Assembly (NCBI RefSeq): GCF_003465825.1
Contig: NZ_QSBV01000001.1
Span: 124,001-188,000, forward strand
Direction: 5' to 3'
DNA: 64,000 bases
From: Collinsella sp. AF02-46-1
GTDB taxonomy: Bacteria; Actinomycetota; Coriobacteriia; Coriobacteriales; Coriobacteriaceae
In this document: piece after piece, positions 46,423 to 55,344 of the stretch
How positions within the stretch are numbered: the first letter of the stretch is position 1
Layout: every line of letters begins with the position of its first letter
The notes under the pieces: model-generated
Seen by the model: the letters and a program-made list of their open reading frames with translations, nothing else
Told to the model about the DNA's origin: nothing
The model's database searches: none
Translations under genes and position numbers: made by a program

Positions 46423-46431
46423 ACTTTACCA
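46423..46431 (-). promoter_or_regulatory. Extended -10 promoter of the retron
   Basis: Minus strand TGGTAAAGT. The predicted start, 6-8 bases on, falls at 46416 +/- 2, exactly at the 5' end of a1. No good -35 is seen. Confidence 0.65.
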
Positions 46432-46588
46432 TCACATTAGTGTCTAAGGCTTGATATTAGCCGGCTATAAATAGAAAGCATGCTAGTCCCGCATCAAGTT
46501 TATACTGCAAAATGTACTCTATTGAGCAGCGAGTCGCCCATTCTCGGCCTATTCCTGGCTGCTCTTCGCGGAGGATTTCATCCCGTTG

Positions 46589-46975
46589 TCACTCCCCCTT
46601 CTTCTTACGCAACACATGCATCGCGTGTTCGCCGAAGATCGCCGTGGACAGTTTCATCGCCGCACCCTTAACGGCGTTGAAGAAGTTCTCAAGAAACGGT
46701 ACGTTCATGTCGTAGTAGTTCATGTTCCTAAGCAGCGCATAGATTGCCAGAAACGTTTGGGCAATGACCACTACAACACTCATTGCAAGAGCGTTGTAGG
46801 GCGACTGGGAAATCCTTACCAAGGGCCTCAAGCGCAGTTGGGCAAACCAATCTCCGGCGACCAACAATCCGTCTTGGGCAGTCTTAATAAACCCATAGGG
46901 GAAATAATTGCGCATAAGGAGGTGACGCATAATTTCTTTCACAAATTGACAAACACATTGAGGGACACAATCCAC
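46589..46975 (-). CDS. Small membrane protein of unknown function
   Basis: 128 residues, GTG start. One clear membrane segment at about residues 62-86 (ALAMSVVVVIAQTFLAIYAL). The rest has no recognised motif; the C-terminus is basic (HVLRKKKGE). The 5' end lies inside a sequence repeated in inverted form at 43,890. This suggests the gene is a rearranged fragment. No SD is evident. Confidence 0.4.
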   Translation of the reverse strand: MDCVPQCVCQFVKEIMRHLLMRNYFPYGFIKTAQDGLLVAGDWFAQLRLRPLVRISQSPYNALAMSVVVVIAQTFLAIYALLRNMNYYDMNVPFLENFFNAVKGAAMKLSTAIFGEHAMHVLRKKKGE

Positions 46976-47065
46976 GCGCCGTCATATGATTTCTAGCGAC
47001 TAAACAACAAATCATCGACGAAAGGGGCACAAGACGCGTCTGCGAACATCGCATCGGTCGACGAT
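46922..47065 (-). repeat. Inverted partner of the 43,890-44,035 sequence, flanking the retron
   Basis: About 70-75% identical to the plus-strand 43,890-44,035 sequence when read on the minus strand, best at CGTCGACCG(A/T)TGCGATG. Both encode a MFAD...APFV-DLLF-R peptide at their start, so they are copies of one gene 5' end. The pair brackets the retron. Confidence 0.6.
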
Positions 47066-47080
47066 GGGTCACTCGATGCG

Positions 47081-47532
47081 CTGCTCAAAGAGAGGCGTCC
47101 GAGCTTGTCGGGGCCGAGCGCTACGAGAGGACGGCGGGCCGGGAGGCCTACCGGAGCGGCCACTACGCGAGAAGGCTCATCACGGGCGTCGGGGAAATCG
47201 AGCTCAGCGTGCCGAAGCTCCGCGGGACGGCAGCGAGGACGGTGCGCGACGGGTTCGCCGAGACGCTGGCCTACACGAAATTCCCGCCGGAGCACTGGCG
47301 CCGGATCAGGACGAACAACGTGATCGAGCGCATCAAGCGCGAGATCAGGGGTACGAGGGTCGTCGGGACCTTCCCGGACGGCAACTCGGCCCTAATGCTG
47401 GTGACGGCGAGGCTGAAGTACATAGTGGAGCACGAGTGGGGAAAGAGGAGGTACCTGGACATGTCCAAACTGGAGGAGATGGACGAGCTGAAGGAAAAGG
47501 CGGAGGGCAAGAAGAGAAAGGGACCGAGGACG
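47081..47532 (+). pseudogene. IS256-family transposase remnant with an internal deletion
   Basis: The frame joins the N-terminal block AERYERTAGREAYRSGHYAR and GVGEIELSVPKLR directly to the C-terminal block FPPEHWRRIRTNNVIERIKR, GTRVVGTFPDGNSALMLVTA, RLKYI. These regions are about 200 residues apart in intact IS256 transposases, so the catalytic DDE core has been deleted in frame. No full N-terminus remains. Confidence 0.85.
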
Positions 47533-47533
47533 G

Positions 47534-47650
47534 CTAAACCAATTTGCGAAAGAATCTTGACGGTACCTTAATGCCCACGATTTTCTCGGTAACATCACGC
47601 GCGAGCTTCTCGAATTCAAAACTATCCAACGCTTCGTAGTTGTAACCCAT
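47534..47650 (-). pseudogene. 5' fragment of a restriction-endonuclease-like gene cut by IS256
   Basis: From the ATG at 47650 a 38-residue peptide reads MGYNYEALDSFEFEKLARDV and then TEKIVGIKVPSRF before stopping in IS sequence. The Y-x-x-L-x-S-x-E-F-E-x-L pattern is typical of the N-terminus of Mrr-like and related restriction enzymes. Its remainder is missing beyond the IS256 remnant. Confidence 0.45.
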
Positions 47651-47764
47651 CGCAATACCATCCAACAGGAAAAGCAATTATTGTTTTGCAAGCAATATGT
47701 TAATAGAAGCTGATAATTTAGTTTTCAAATCAAAGTTGCAGCTCATAGGAGCGCCAACGGTTAT

Positions 47765-49024
47765 CTAGTCATGCAGTCCGAACGCATCCGGGCTTATCAA
47801 GCCAGACGATTGGCGCAGGGTCCCCTTGAACGCATCTGAAGTCAGGCGGCCTTCAATATAGGCTTCATAACAACGAAGCAATGTCTCAGTTGATAGAACT
47901 GCGATTTCAGTTCTCTGTGCAATAGAAATCTGCTTCTCAGGGAATGGATCGCGCTCTTCGGGTCTTAACTCAATTTGAGATGCAAATATTAAGACACCTT
48001 TGATTTTTCGAGAGTCGCCTTCGGCCTCCATCTCATCCATTTTAATTTGGACATGATCGTATGTCTTTGAAATATGCTGTCGCTTCAGCCCGCGGCCGCT
48101 GCCTTTTATTTCAATCAAATAGAAAGTGTCATCGTAAGAGAAGTTGAAATCCTCTTCCTTATTGTCTTCAAAGGTTTCATCAACCTCAGCAATCTCGGCC
48201 AAAAGGTGCCGAGCATTATTTTCAAGATCAAAATCTTTGGTACAAAGGACTGACTTAATATCCCGATAACTAGAAAGGACTTTCTCAATCCCTTTCTTCT
48301 CCTCGTTCAGAACAGCCATTTGTTCATCTATTTCTTTTACTCGCGCTCTTTGTACTGTCTCATCATGAAATTCAACTTCATCCAGCCAATCAGGAACGCA
48401 AGTGAGCTGGCTTTCAGTTGGAAAAATGCCATTAATAACCGCCGATAGGTCCTCATTGTCATTTACCTGAAGAGTTGTAGCGGCAAAAGCCTCGGAGATT
48501 AGAACGGCTGAAACTGTTGATGCGTTCGAAAAAAGAAGAGGCTTAATAGGATGCAGTATCGGTGAACTGAAAGAAAAATCCGAATGAAGCTCTCTGTCTG
48601 CAAGTGCCGTTTTCGATTCTCCAAAACAAATGGGCAGCGGAAAAGGAAACAATTCGCATATCGGAGAGTCGGCAAAATCCTTAATAAAATCCTTCAGAAG
48701 CTTATTACGCTTATATCTCTTAGCGTCAATGCGTGAATCATATTCGTAGGAATATGAATACAAACAGTTTTGCGGAAGCAAGATGATGCATTCAGATTTT
48801 TTTGATTGCAGCACCATCTGACTAATCGAAGCAATATCTGCATGGTCCTTTAATAACGACACATCGCATGGATCGCATTTCCATAAATTCTCATCCTGCA
48901 AGTCAATGACCGTTAGCTCAAAGGCATCAAAGGCGCTCGCATTGCTGAATTCTCTTATCGTAAGGTCGGTTGTTTCCGCGAATCCACAACCCTGTTTTCT
49001 ATATACCAATAACTGAGTCTTCAT
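47765..49024 (-). CDS. Unknown protein with a C-terminal PD-(D/E)XK-like nuclease region
   Basis: 419 residues from the ATG at 49024 (GGAGG eight bases upstream). The N-terminal ~220 residues match nothing I know. Residues about 225-265 are a coiled coil (VKEIDEQMAVLNEEKKGIEK). Near residue 300, SYDDTFYLIEIKGSGRGLKR has the D-x(n)-E-x-K spacing of PD-(D/E)XK nucleases, followed by the helix KTYDHVQIKMDEME. AT-rich codon use and the setting suggest a horizontally acquired, stand-alone defence-type gene. Function unproven. Confidence 0.6.
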   Translation of the reverse strand: MKTQLLVYRKQGCGFAETTDLTIREFSNASAFDAFELTVIDLQDENLWKCDPCDVSLLKDHADIASISQMVLQSKKSECIILLPQNCLYSYSYEYDSRIDAKRYKRNKLLKDFIKDFADSPICELFPFPLPICFGESKTALADRELHSDFSFSSPILHPIKPLLFSNASTVSAVLISEAFAATTLQVNDNEDLSAVINGIFPTESQLTCVPDWLDEVEFHDETVQRARVKEIDEQMAVLNEEKKGIEKVLSSYRDIKSVLCTKDFDLENNARHLLAEIAEVDETFEDNKEEDFNFSYDDTFYLIEIKGSGRGLKRQHISKTYDHVQIKMDEMEAEGDSRKIKGVLIFASQIELRPEERDPFPEKQISIAQRTEIAVLSTETLLRCYEAYIEGRLTSDAFKGTLRQSSGLISPDAFGLHD

Positions 49025-49146
49025 TACATAATCCTCCAATAACCAAAATGGATAAATCCCGTGTTCACAATTAATCGCAGTACGGAAACCATTTATCGGC
49101 TGTAGACACGATATCCCGCGCCTACAGCCGAAATGAGCCCGAACCC

Positions 49147-49374
49147 TTAGTCTCGCGGAGGGAAGGGATCGAACCCATGGGAATCCTTTGCGCGAATTCT
49201 GCCGTCAGGGCGATGGATAATCAACTCGGACTGTTGGTTAGAGCTAATGATTCGTCCGCGATTTATAGCATCGCGTTGTGTCGTCGTAACGAATGAAGCG
49301 CGACTCGCCCCTTCGCCTTTAACCTGCCAACTTCCGTCCGCCCGCTTTGTAACGTGTTGATTTCTGCCCTTCAT
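49147..49374 (-). CDS. DUF2188 small protein
   Basis: 75 residues. It starts MKGRNQHVTKRADGSWQVKG and ends with RPDGRIRAKDSHGFDPFPPR, the full DUF2188 pattern (H-V-x-x-x-dG-W-x-V ... rDGrIrekdsyG-DP-P). Function of the family is unknown; members are common in accessory islands. SD GAGGTG is close to the ATG at 49374. Confidence 0.8.
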   Translation of the reverse strand: MKGRNQHVTKRADGSWQVKGEGASRASFVTTTQRDAINRGRIISSNQQSELIIHRPDGRIRAKDSHGFDPFPPRD

Positions 49375-49660
49375 GTTCACCTCGCCCTCGAAACCGATTC
49401 ATCAACGAATCCACAGCACAAGACTTTCAGCAAGTCGCTCATGCTGTTCCGTTTAGATTTTAAGCGCCGGTGCGGACATGAACTTAGCGCGCCTTGAATC
49501 CCATGAGTCCGATAGCCAAACGCGTAAACAGTCCGCAAAGACAAATGCATGCACGATTTAACCAGCCAAAAATAGGGGGCGTCAACCTGCGCCGATGCCC
49601 CCCCATGCGAACACGCTATTTGCCACATGAGCCAGATCTCATACGCCAGCAGCACACCCC

Positions 49661-50686
<1,026 letters not shown>

Positions 50687-51020
50687 TCACCTTCCTACAC
50701 CTAAAAACTACCGCGCTGAAAATGCTTGCGCAAGCGTAGCGCCAAAACGCCAGTTTGAATAAAGGCAACCTACGTCCAAGAATCAGAGATTCCAAAAACA
50801 TTCGCAGCTTGCGCCGGTGTATTTACGACATGCGTACCCAAGCTTCGCCCCGACAACCTTGAAGACACGATTAAAAGCAACACGCAGCTCAAACAAGTTG
50901 ATCCCTGAGTTATATCTCTTCGCCAAATCGATTAGATCCGCAGTGAAACGGAAAGAATGGATACAGATTCTTTAGAACCTCATTAAGGAAAAATTAAAGT
51001 CAGGAATTCGAATAACAGAG
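50687..51020. other. Non-coding stretch upstream of rfbB and the 51,021 gene
   Basis: 334 AT-rich bases with no frame, tRNA or clear terminator. It must contain the divergent promoters of the two flanking genes, but none stands out. Confidence 0.5.
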
Positions 51021-51698
51021 GTGAGCGGTTTGGACAGTCACATCGATAGCGTATATTACGACAAGCCACTCCCAGATAGGACCAAAATCGATATCTGGGA
51101 ATGCTATGCAAGACACGTTCTGCAGTTTATCGATAGCAACAAATATGGAAATCTGACTTACAGCGACAAGCCAGATCTGATCGATAGGACACGTTCTCTG
51201 GGCATCGAGGTGACAGATTCCCAATCACGAGAAAGCAGAGAGGCTGAATCTCTTTACTCGAGGCTCGCATTCATCGATGACCAATCTTGGAGAAAACGCC
51301 AAATCGAACGGATCGAACAGTGCGGCGCGCATTATGAAAGCGGAATTCTGTTTGGTCCAAGGGGCGCCGATTCGTTCGAGCTGGTTTATGAAGCCCTTAA
51401 CAAAAAACTGAAGAGACTCAACTCTAACGATTATGAATTATTTAGAAGAAATGAGCTGTTTGTCAAATCTACTATTCTTGCTGACGAGGAAATGCTTCGA
51501 GAAGCCCTCTCAAAAATGGAAAAACAATCCCGCGATCACCCGCGACGCTTCGCTTCCGTCACTGTCTCGGTTCCAGGACACAATTACGTGTTCGACTTCG
51601 ATTCATCCACATACAAATCTCTTGAATTCGGAAGTAGCGAGCAGTTTCGAATTGCCGATAGTGCGCGGTGGGAAGTAATACGCGCGGAGTTGAGCTGA
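51021..51698 (+). CDS. Unknown protein with a PD-(D/E)XK-like N-terminus
   Basis: 225 residues, GTG start (uncertain). After a helix (IWECYARHVLQFIDSNKYG) comes DKPDLIDRTRSLGIEVTDS, which fits the P-D-x(n)-G-I-E-V-T core of a nuclease family seen in accessory islands. The rest is charged and lacks known motifs; the C-terminus has a VPGHNYVFDFDSSTYKSLEF stretch. Single gene, low GC. Confidence 0.5.
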   Translation: MSGLDSHIDSVYYDKPLPDRTKIDIWECYARHVLQFIDSNKYGNLTYSDKPDLIDRTRSLGIEVTDSQSRESREAESLYSRLAFIDDQSWRKRQIERIEQCGAHYESGILFGPRGADSFELVYEALNKKLKRLNSNDYELFRRNELFVKSTILADEEMLREALSKMEKQSRDHPRRFASVTVSVPGHNYVFDFDSSTYKSLEFGSSEQFRIADSARWEVIRAELS

Positions 51699-51754
51699 GG
51701 CAAGCACGGCCGCATAAAATAAGAGCTCCTATACCTCCGCGCTTGCAAAACCAT

Positions 51755-52684
51755 TCACACTGCAATTAAACGGGCTGCGCGGTCAAGACCGCGCAGCCCG
51801 TCATTTCCCACAAGCGATTCCAAACACTCGTAATCTCTCGCGATAAGGAAATCCCAGGAGTCATTACCGCGCATAATCGCGCGATTGACCACATCGACAG
51901 CGGCACCATCAATGTGAGAAATACTCACCAAGCGGTCATTCTCTGATTTCTGCTTAAAGGCCACTCCATATCGAGGGCTCAACGGAAAGTAGATGCTGCA
52001 GGGATCGCTCTCCCGAATGTCCGACCATTCAGGAAAGATGGGCAACGACGAGGTTAAAAACTCTGACCCCTCAGGCGCCACGAAAAAGCCGCAATCCATT
52101 CTAAGCATCAAAGAAACCAGCGAATAAAGCGGGGCGCCCTCACAGAACTTAAACAAGGCTGCGTCCTGAATAGCAAGCTCTACAATCGATTCAAACTCCT
52201 CGCCAAAACCCTCGGCGTCCATCTCTTTTCGATCAACTTCAGTAAGGAATCCTTCTGCTTCCAACTCAGCCGTGTAGGATGCAGCATTGCTTCTTACCCT
52301 CTTGAGATATTTTGGGCTCCTTACGAGTAATAACGCAATGAGGAGTATAAGACGTTCGAGCAGCTCACAGGTCTCATCAGTGTCAGAAAACCCGCCGGCA
52401 TCCAAATGCTCTATAAGCAGTCTGTAATCGTACGCAAGGTCATTCTCCATCTTGCTTAATGCCTTTTCAGCAGACCCCTGTTCAATAAATCGCTCCCCAT
52501 CTATTGGGGTCCGTCTCTTTATCTCATGAAGGTACTTCTCGAAACAAATGCCTTCCGGTTTAGTTTGAAATATGCGACCCAAACCACTTGGCTCACGCTT
52601 CACCGCATAAAGAAAGCCATCTTGATTAGTAAACGACTTCAGATAAAAACGCGGCACGTAGTGCTGCTTCTTAACATCGGACAT
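51755..52684 (-). CDS. DUF4238 family protein
   Basis: 309 residues from the ATG at 52684 with GGAGG seven bases upstream. DUF4238 signature at the start: KKQHYVPRFYLKSFTNQDG, then FLYAV and a helical body, with a later MLRMDCGFFVAPEGSEFLTS block (usual W/D-x-N-P-like stretch). Function of the family is unknown; members are frequent in defence islands and phages. The last 11 codons lie inside a perfect 15-bp inverted repeat. Confidence 0.8.
   Translation of the reverse strand: MSDVKKQHYVPRFYLKSFTNQDGFLYAVKREPSGLGRIFQTKPEGICFEKYLHEIKRRTPIDGERFIEQGSAEKALSKMENDLAYDYRLLIEHLDAGGFSDTDETCELLERLILLIALLLVRSPKYLKRVRSNAASYTAELEAEGFLTEVDRKEMDAEGFGEEFESIVELAIQDAALFKFCEGAPLYSLVSLMLRMDCGFFVAPEGSEFLTSSLPIFPEWSDIRESDPCSIYFPLSPRYGVAFKQKSENDRLVSISHIDGAAVDVVNRAIMRGNDSWDFLIARDYECLESLVGNDGLRGLDRAARLIAV
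51770..51801. terminator. 15-bp perfect hairpin inside the 3' end of the DUF4238 gene
   Basis: ACGGGCTGCGCGGTC-TT-GACCGCGCAGCCCGT on the minus strand followed by TTAATT. It overlaps coding sequence for the last residues and probably terminates both converging genes. Confidence 0.65.
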
Positions 52685-53551
52685 ATAATCGCCTCCACAA
52701 AGCGTCCTTACCCCTGCCGAAACACCAGGAAGAAGGTCAACGTAAAAATCATGGAAAACAATAACCCAAAACCAGGCAACCATTATGCCGACAGGCCGAA
52801 GATGGTAACGCGCCGCAATATGCGATTAAAGGCAACCCGCTGGGAACATCCTTGGTGAGCAGCACGGTCACCTTCGGCTATTGCCAGTTTCCAATTTACT
52901 TCATCTATGCGATCAGGGGGCGCTACGCCCCCAACCAAGAGCCTGATTGGCAATCCGTTCCTTGGCAAATCGTATAGGCTTTTGTCAAAACGACCGGATA
53001 CGGCAACTCGCAGAGACGACGCATCATCCGGGGTCTGCCCTTGAAAACCGAGGCTCGGAGTCTAGATGAAGACAGTTCGGCCTTTGTTGCAGCTAATTCG
53101 GTCATACCTACAAAACACGACACGAATACCTGGACCACTTGAGCCTCATACATCAGGCAAACCATAACGAATATGAATCTCTTTGGCAGAGATCCCACAT
53201 CAATGCCCGCAACGGTTGGCACTACAGCGAGGCCCAATCACACGGCACCACTTCCAACACGCGTCTGAGGAACGTAGCCCCGCTGAGGTTGAGCAGGACA
53301 GCCTCAACTGTGAGCTCACCCCCGATTTCGTTATTAGCTGACAGCCGCCGACACTCCCCTGCCCGGAAACAGCTCCCGGAACGCTCCACAGACATGCACC
53401 CCCGGCGCCGAGGACGATCACAACCTCCGGGCAACACCAGCGATCCACACCACTCCCGCACGAGGGTCCCGCCAGGAACCTTTACCTTGGTAGCAAAGAA
53501 CCTGGCCGCACATGGCGGTCCGAGGCATCACTACCAAAGAAAGGACGCGCC
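52685..53551. other. No recognisable gene
   Basis: 867 bases. Scattered short frames on both strands show no family motif. Around 53,200-53,550 the base composition turns GC-rich like the gene that follows, so decayed 5' sequence of that module is likely. No RNA gene or repeat was recognised. Confidence 0.4.
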
Positions 53552-54223
53552 ATGCCCGGCGGCACCATCGCCTACCTACTCAAGTTCGCACCCAAGGAGG
53601 CGTACATCGACGACCTGCTGAAAGGGCACCTCTACATGAACGCGGCCGAATACCACAATGGCCTGCCTGGCGAGCAGGGCGATCCGCTCGAAGCGTCCAT
53701 GGTCCTCCCAGCATGCATCTACGGCAATTACCGACTGCCCATCTACTGCATGTACACGGTCCGCGAGAACAATATCGTGGACAACACCGTGAAAATCCTG
53801 ATACGAATGATCCGGGAGTTCGGGTGCGTGGACGGGTGAATCGGCATTGTGCAGTACGACTGCTTCGCGTGCCTCGCCGACAGACACATCGCCGAAGACG
53901 GAAACATGTACGCCCACGGCCCCATCTCCTACGGCGTCCCCGGGCCAAAACTGATTCGCGAGATCTTTGAGGGCATCCCGCACAATCTCGTTATCAAAAC
54001 GCCCAAGTACGCTTACCAGCAGGAATATCGAATCATCGGGTCGCGCCCGGTCGAATGTCGTCTTTTACCAGACGAGAATCACCCTAGCTACAAAATTGAA
54101 GAATACGGTCATGCGGAGCTTGACCTAGGCAGCAGCCTCGCGGACTTTTCCTGGAAAGTCCCGGTGTCGAGTCTCGAAGAAGCGGAAGACGGCCTCATGT
54201 TGAAGCTCCCGCATCGCGTATAG
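53552..54223 (+). pseudogene. Small unknown protein of the YIDDL...LYMNAA family, interrupted by a TGA
   Basis: From the ATG at 53552 the frame runs 95 residues (LLKFAPKEAYIDDLLKGHLY, MNAAEYHNGLPGEQGDPLEA) to TGA at 53837 in ...CVDG-stop-IGIVQYD. It then continues open in the same frame to 54223 (VIKTPKYAYQQEYRII, SLADFSWKVPVSSLEEAEDG). The copy at 60,562 has TGG (Trp) at this site (CSDGWIGIVRYD), so this is a single nonsense change. Full length would be 223 residues. Function unknown; the lead gene of a module with the secreted protein behind it. Confidence 0.7.
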
Positions 54224-54275
54224 TCAACCCAGTACAGGTCAGAGCGCCGCCGGGGACCAAAGCGGGACCGCTCCC

Positions 54276-54573
54276 CCTCCCCAACATCCCCCAGAAAGAT
54301 CGCTGATGTTGACTGGGGTTCCCGTAAAATAAAACCCCAACTAAATATGTGCGGAGTGCCGGCCTGGAGCTGCCTTCGGACCCTATTGGCTGCTCACCGA
54401 GAGGCTCCGCTATGAAACGACCCCTTTACTACCTGCTCTGCGCGATCGCGTGCACGTCCATGGTCGGCGCGACGATGCCTATGGCGGCCATTGCGGAGGC
54501 GATTCAGCCTCAAGCAACAGCCGAGCAGCAGGCACAAGCCGACGCCACGAGCAGCGGCACAGGCAAGGCCGAA
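54276..54573 (+). repeat. Direct repeat, copy 1
   Basis: About 298 bases, identical but for one or two bases to 60,951-61,248 (offset 6675). It covers the intergenic GGGGTT/AACCCC hairpin and the first ~54 codons of the secreted protein. Weaker similarity continues to about 55,310. Confidence 0.85.
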
Positions 54574-55344
54574 GACGGCACCAACACAAATGCGACAGCG
54601 GATACAGTAGAGGACAGCACCGCAACATCCACCGGCACCAGCCAGACCGACACCGCGGACGCCAACGCCACAGACACCGCCATGCCCGGCACCACCGCCG
54701 CAACCGGCACCCCCACCCCATCCCTCCGAGCCCAAGCCACCCCCGCGCCCGCCGCGATCTCCGCCACGTCACAAACCGGCTACGCCCACTCCACTACCGC
54801 AACCCAAAACGGCGTCACCTTCACCGTCTGGTGGAACGACGCCCCCGCGGGCACCGCGACGACCTTCCACGTAACCCAGGCCGACGGCTCGTCCCAGGCC
54901 AAGGCGCGCATGGACGTGCCCACCTACTGGGACGGCGGCGGCCAGGAAAGCGTCTGCGACCCGTCGCGCCAGGCATGGTCCAGCTACCACAGCCTGGGCA
55001 CCGCGGGCCACGACTTCACCTTCGACTTCACGGCGTCGGGCACGTACCGCATCCACTTCTACTTTATGGACAACGACAGAAACGACCCCCAAAACGACAG
55101 GGGGATCTACTACCTGCGCACCACGGCGGAGGTAACCGTAAACGACGCCGCCCGCCCGAGCGTCGCGCAGATCGTCAACAGCGCCGTGGACCTGTGCAGG
55201 CAAGAGACAAACGGCTCGGAATACGACATGGCGCTGTGGCTCCACGACTGGACGCTCGAGCAGCTGGAGTACGACCACAGCCTCAACTGGTACGGAGACC
55301 TGGACCAGCACCAAACATCAGCAGCGAACCAGCTATTCAAATAA
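54412..55344 (+). CDS. Secreted Ala/Thr-rich protein, transglutaminase-like domain deleted and 3' end replaced
   Basis: 310 residues, ATG with GAGAGG. Signal peptide MKRPLYYLLCAIACTSMVGA, cleavage after AIA near residue 29. Low-complexity Ala/Thr/Ser/Gln linker (about 30-120), then an Ig-like domain (GYAHSTTATQNGVTFTVWW to YRIHFYFMDND), then the start of a transglutaminase-like region (YDMALWLHDWTLEQLEYDHS). Compared with the copy at 61,087, 195 bases between two AACTGGT repeats are missing, removing the Cys/His/Asp triad. The last dozen residues come from sequence antisense to the Abi gene. It probably no longer works. Confidence 0.8.
   Translation: MKRPLYYLLCAIACTSMVGATMPMAAIAEAIQPQATAEQQAQADATSSGTGKAEDGTNTNATADTVEDSTATSTGTSQTDTADANATDTAMPGTTAATGTPTPSLRAQATPAPAAISATSQTGYAHSTTATQNGVTFTVWWNDAPAGTATTFHVTQADGSSQAKARMDVPTYWDGGGQESVCDPSRQAWSSYHSLGTAGHDFTFDFTASGTYRIHFYFMDNDRNDPQNDRGIYYLRTTAEVTVNDAARPSVAQIVNSAVDLCRQETNGSEYDMALWLHDWTLEQLEYDHSLNWYGDLDQHQTSAANQLFK

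Noticed and set aside
53837..53839. TGA read as tryptophan or selenocysteine
   Set aside because: The other copy has TGG at this site, but the same module also contains TAA and TAG stops, and no SECIS-like hairpin follows. Ordinary decay is simpler.
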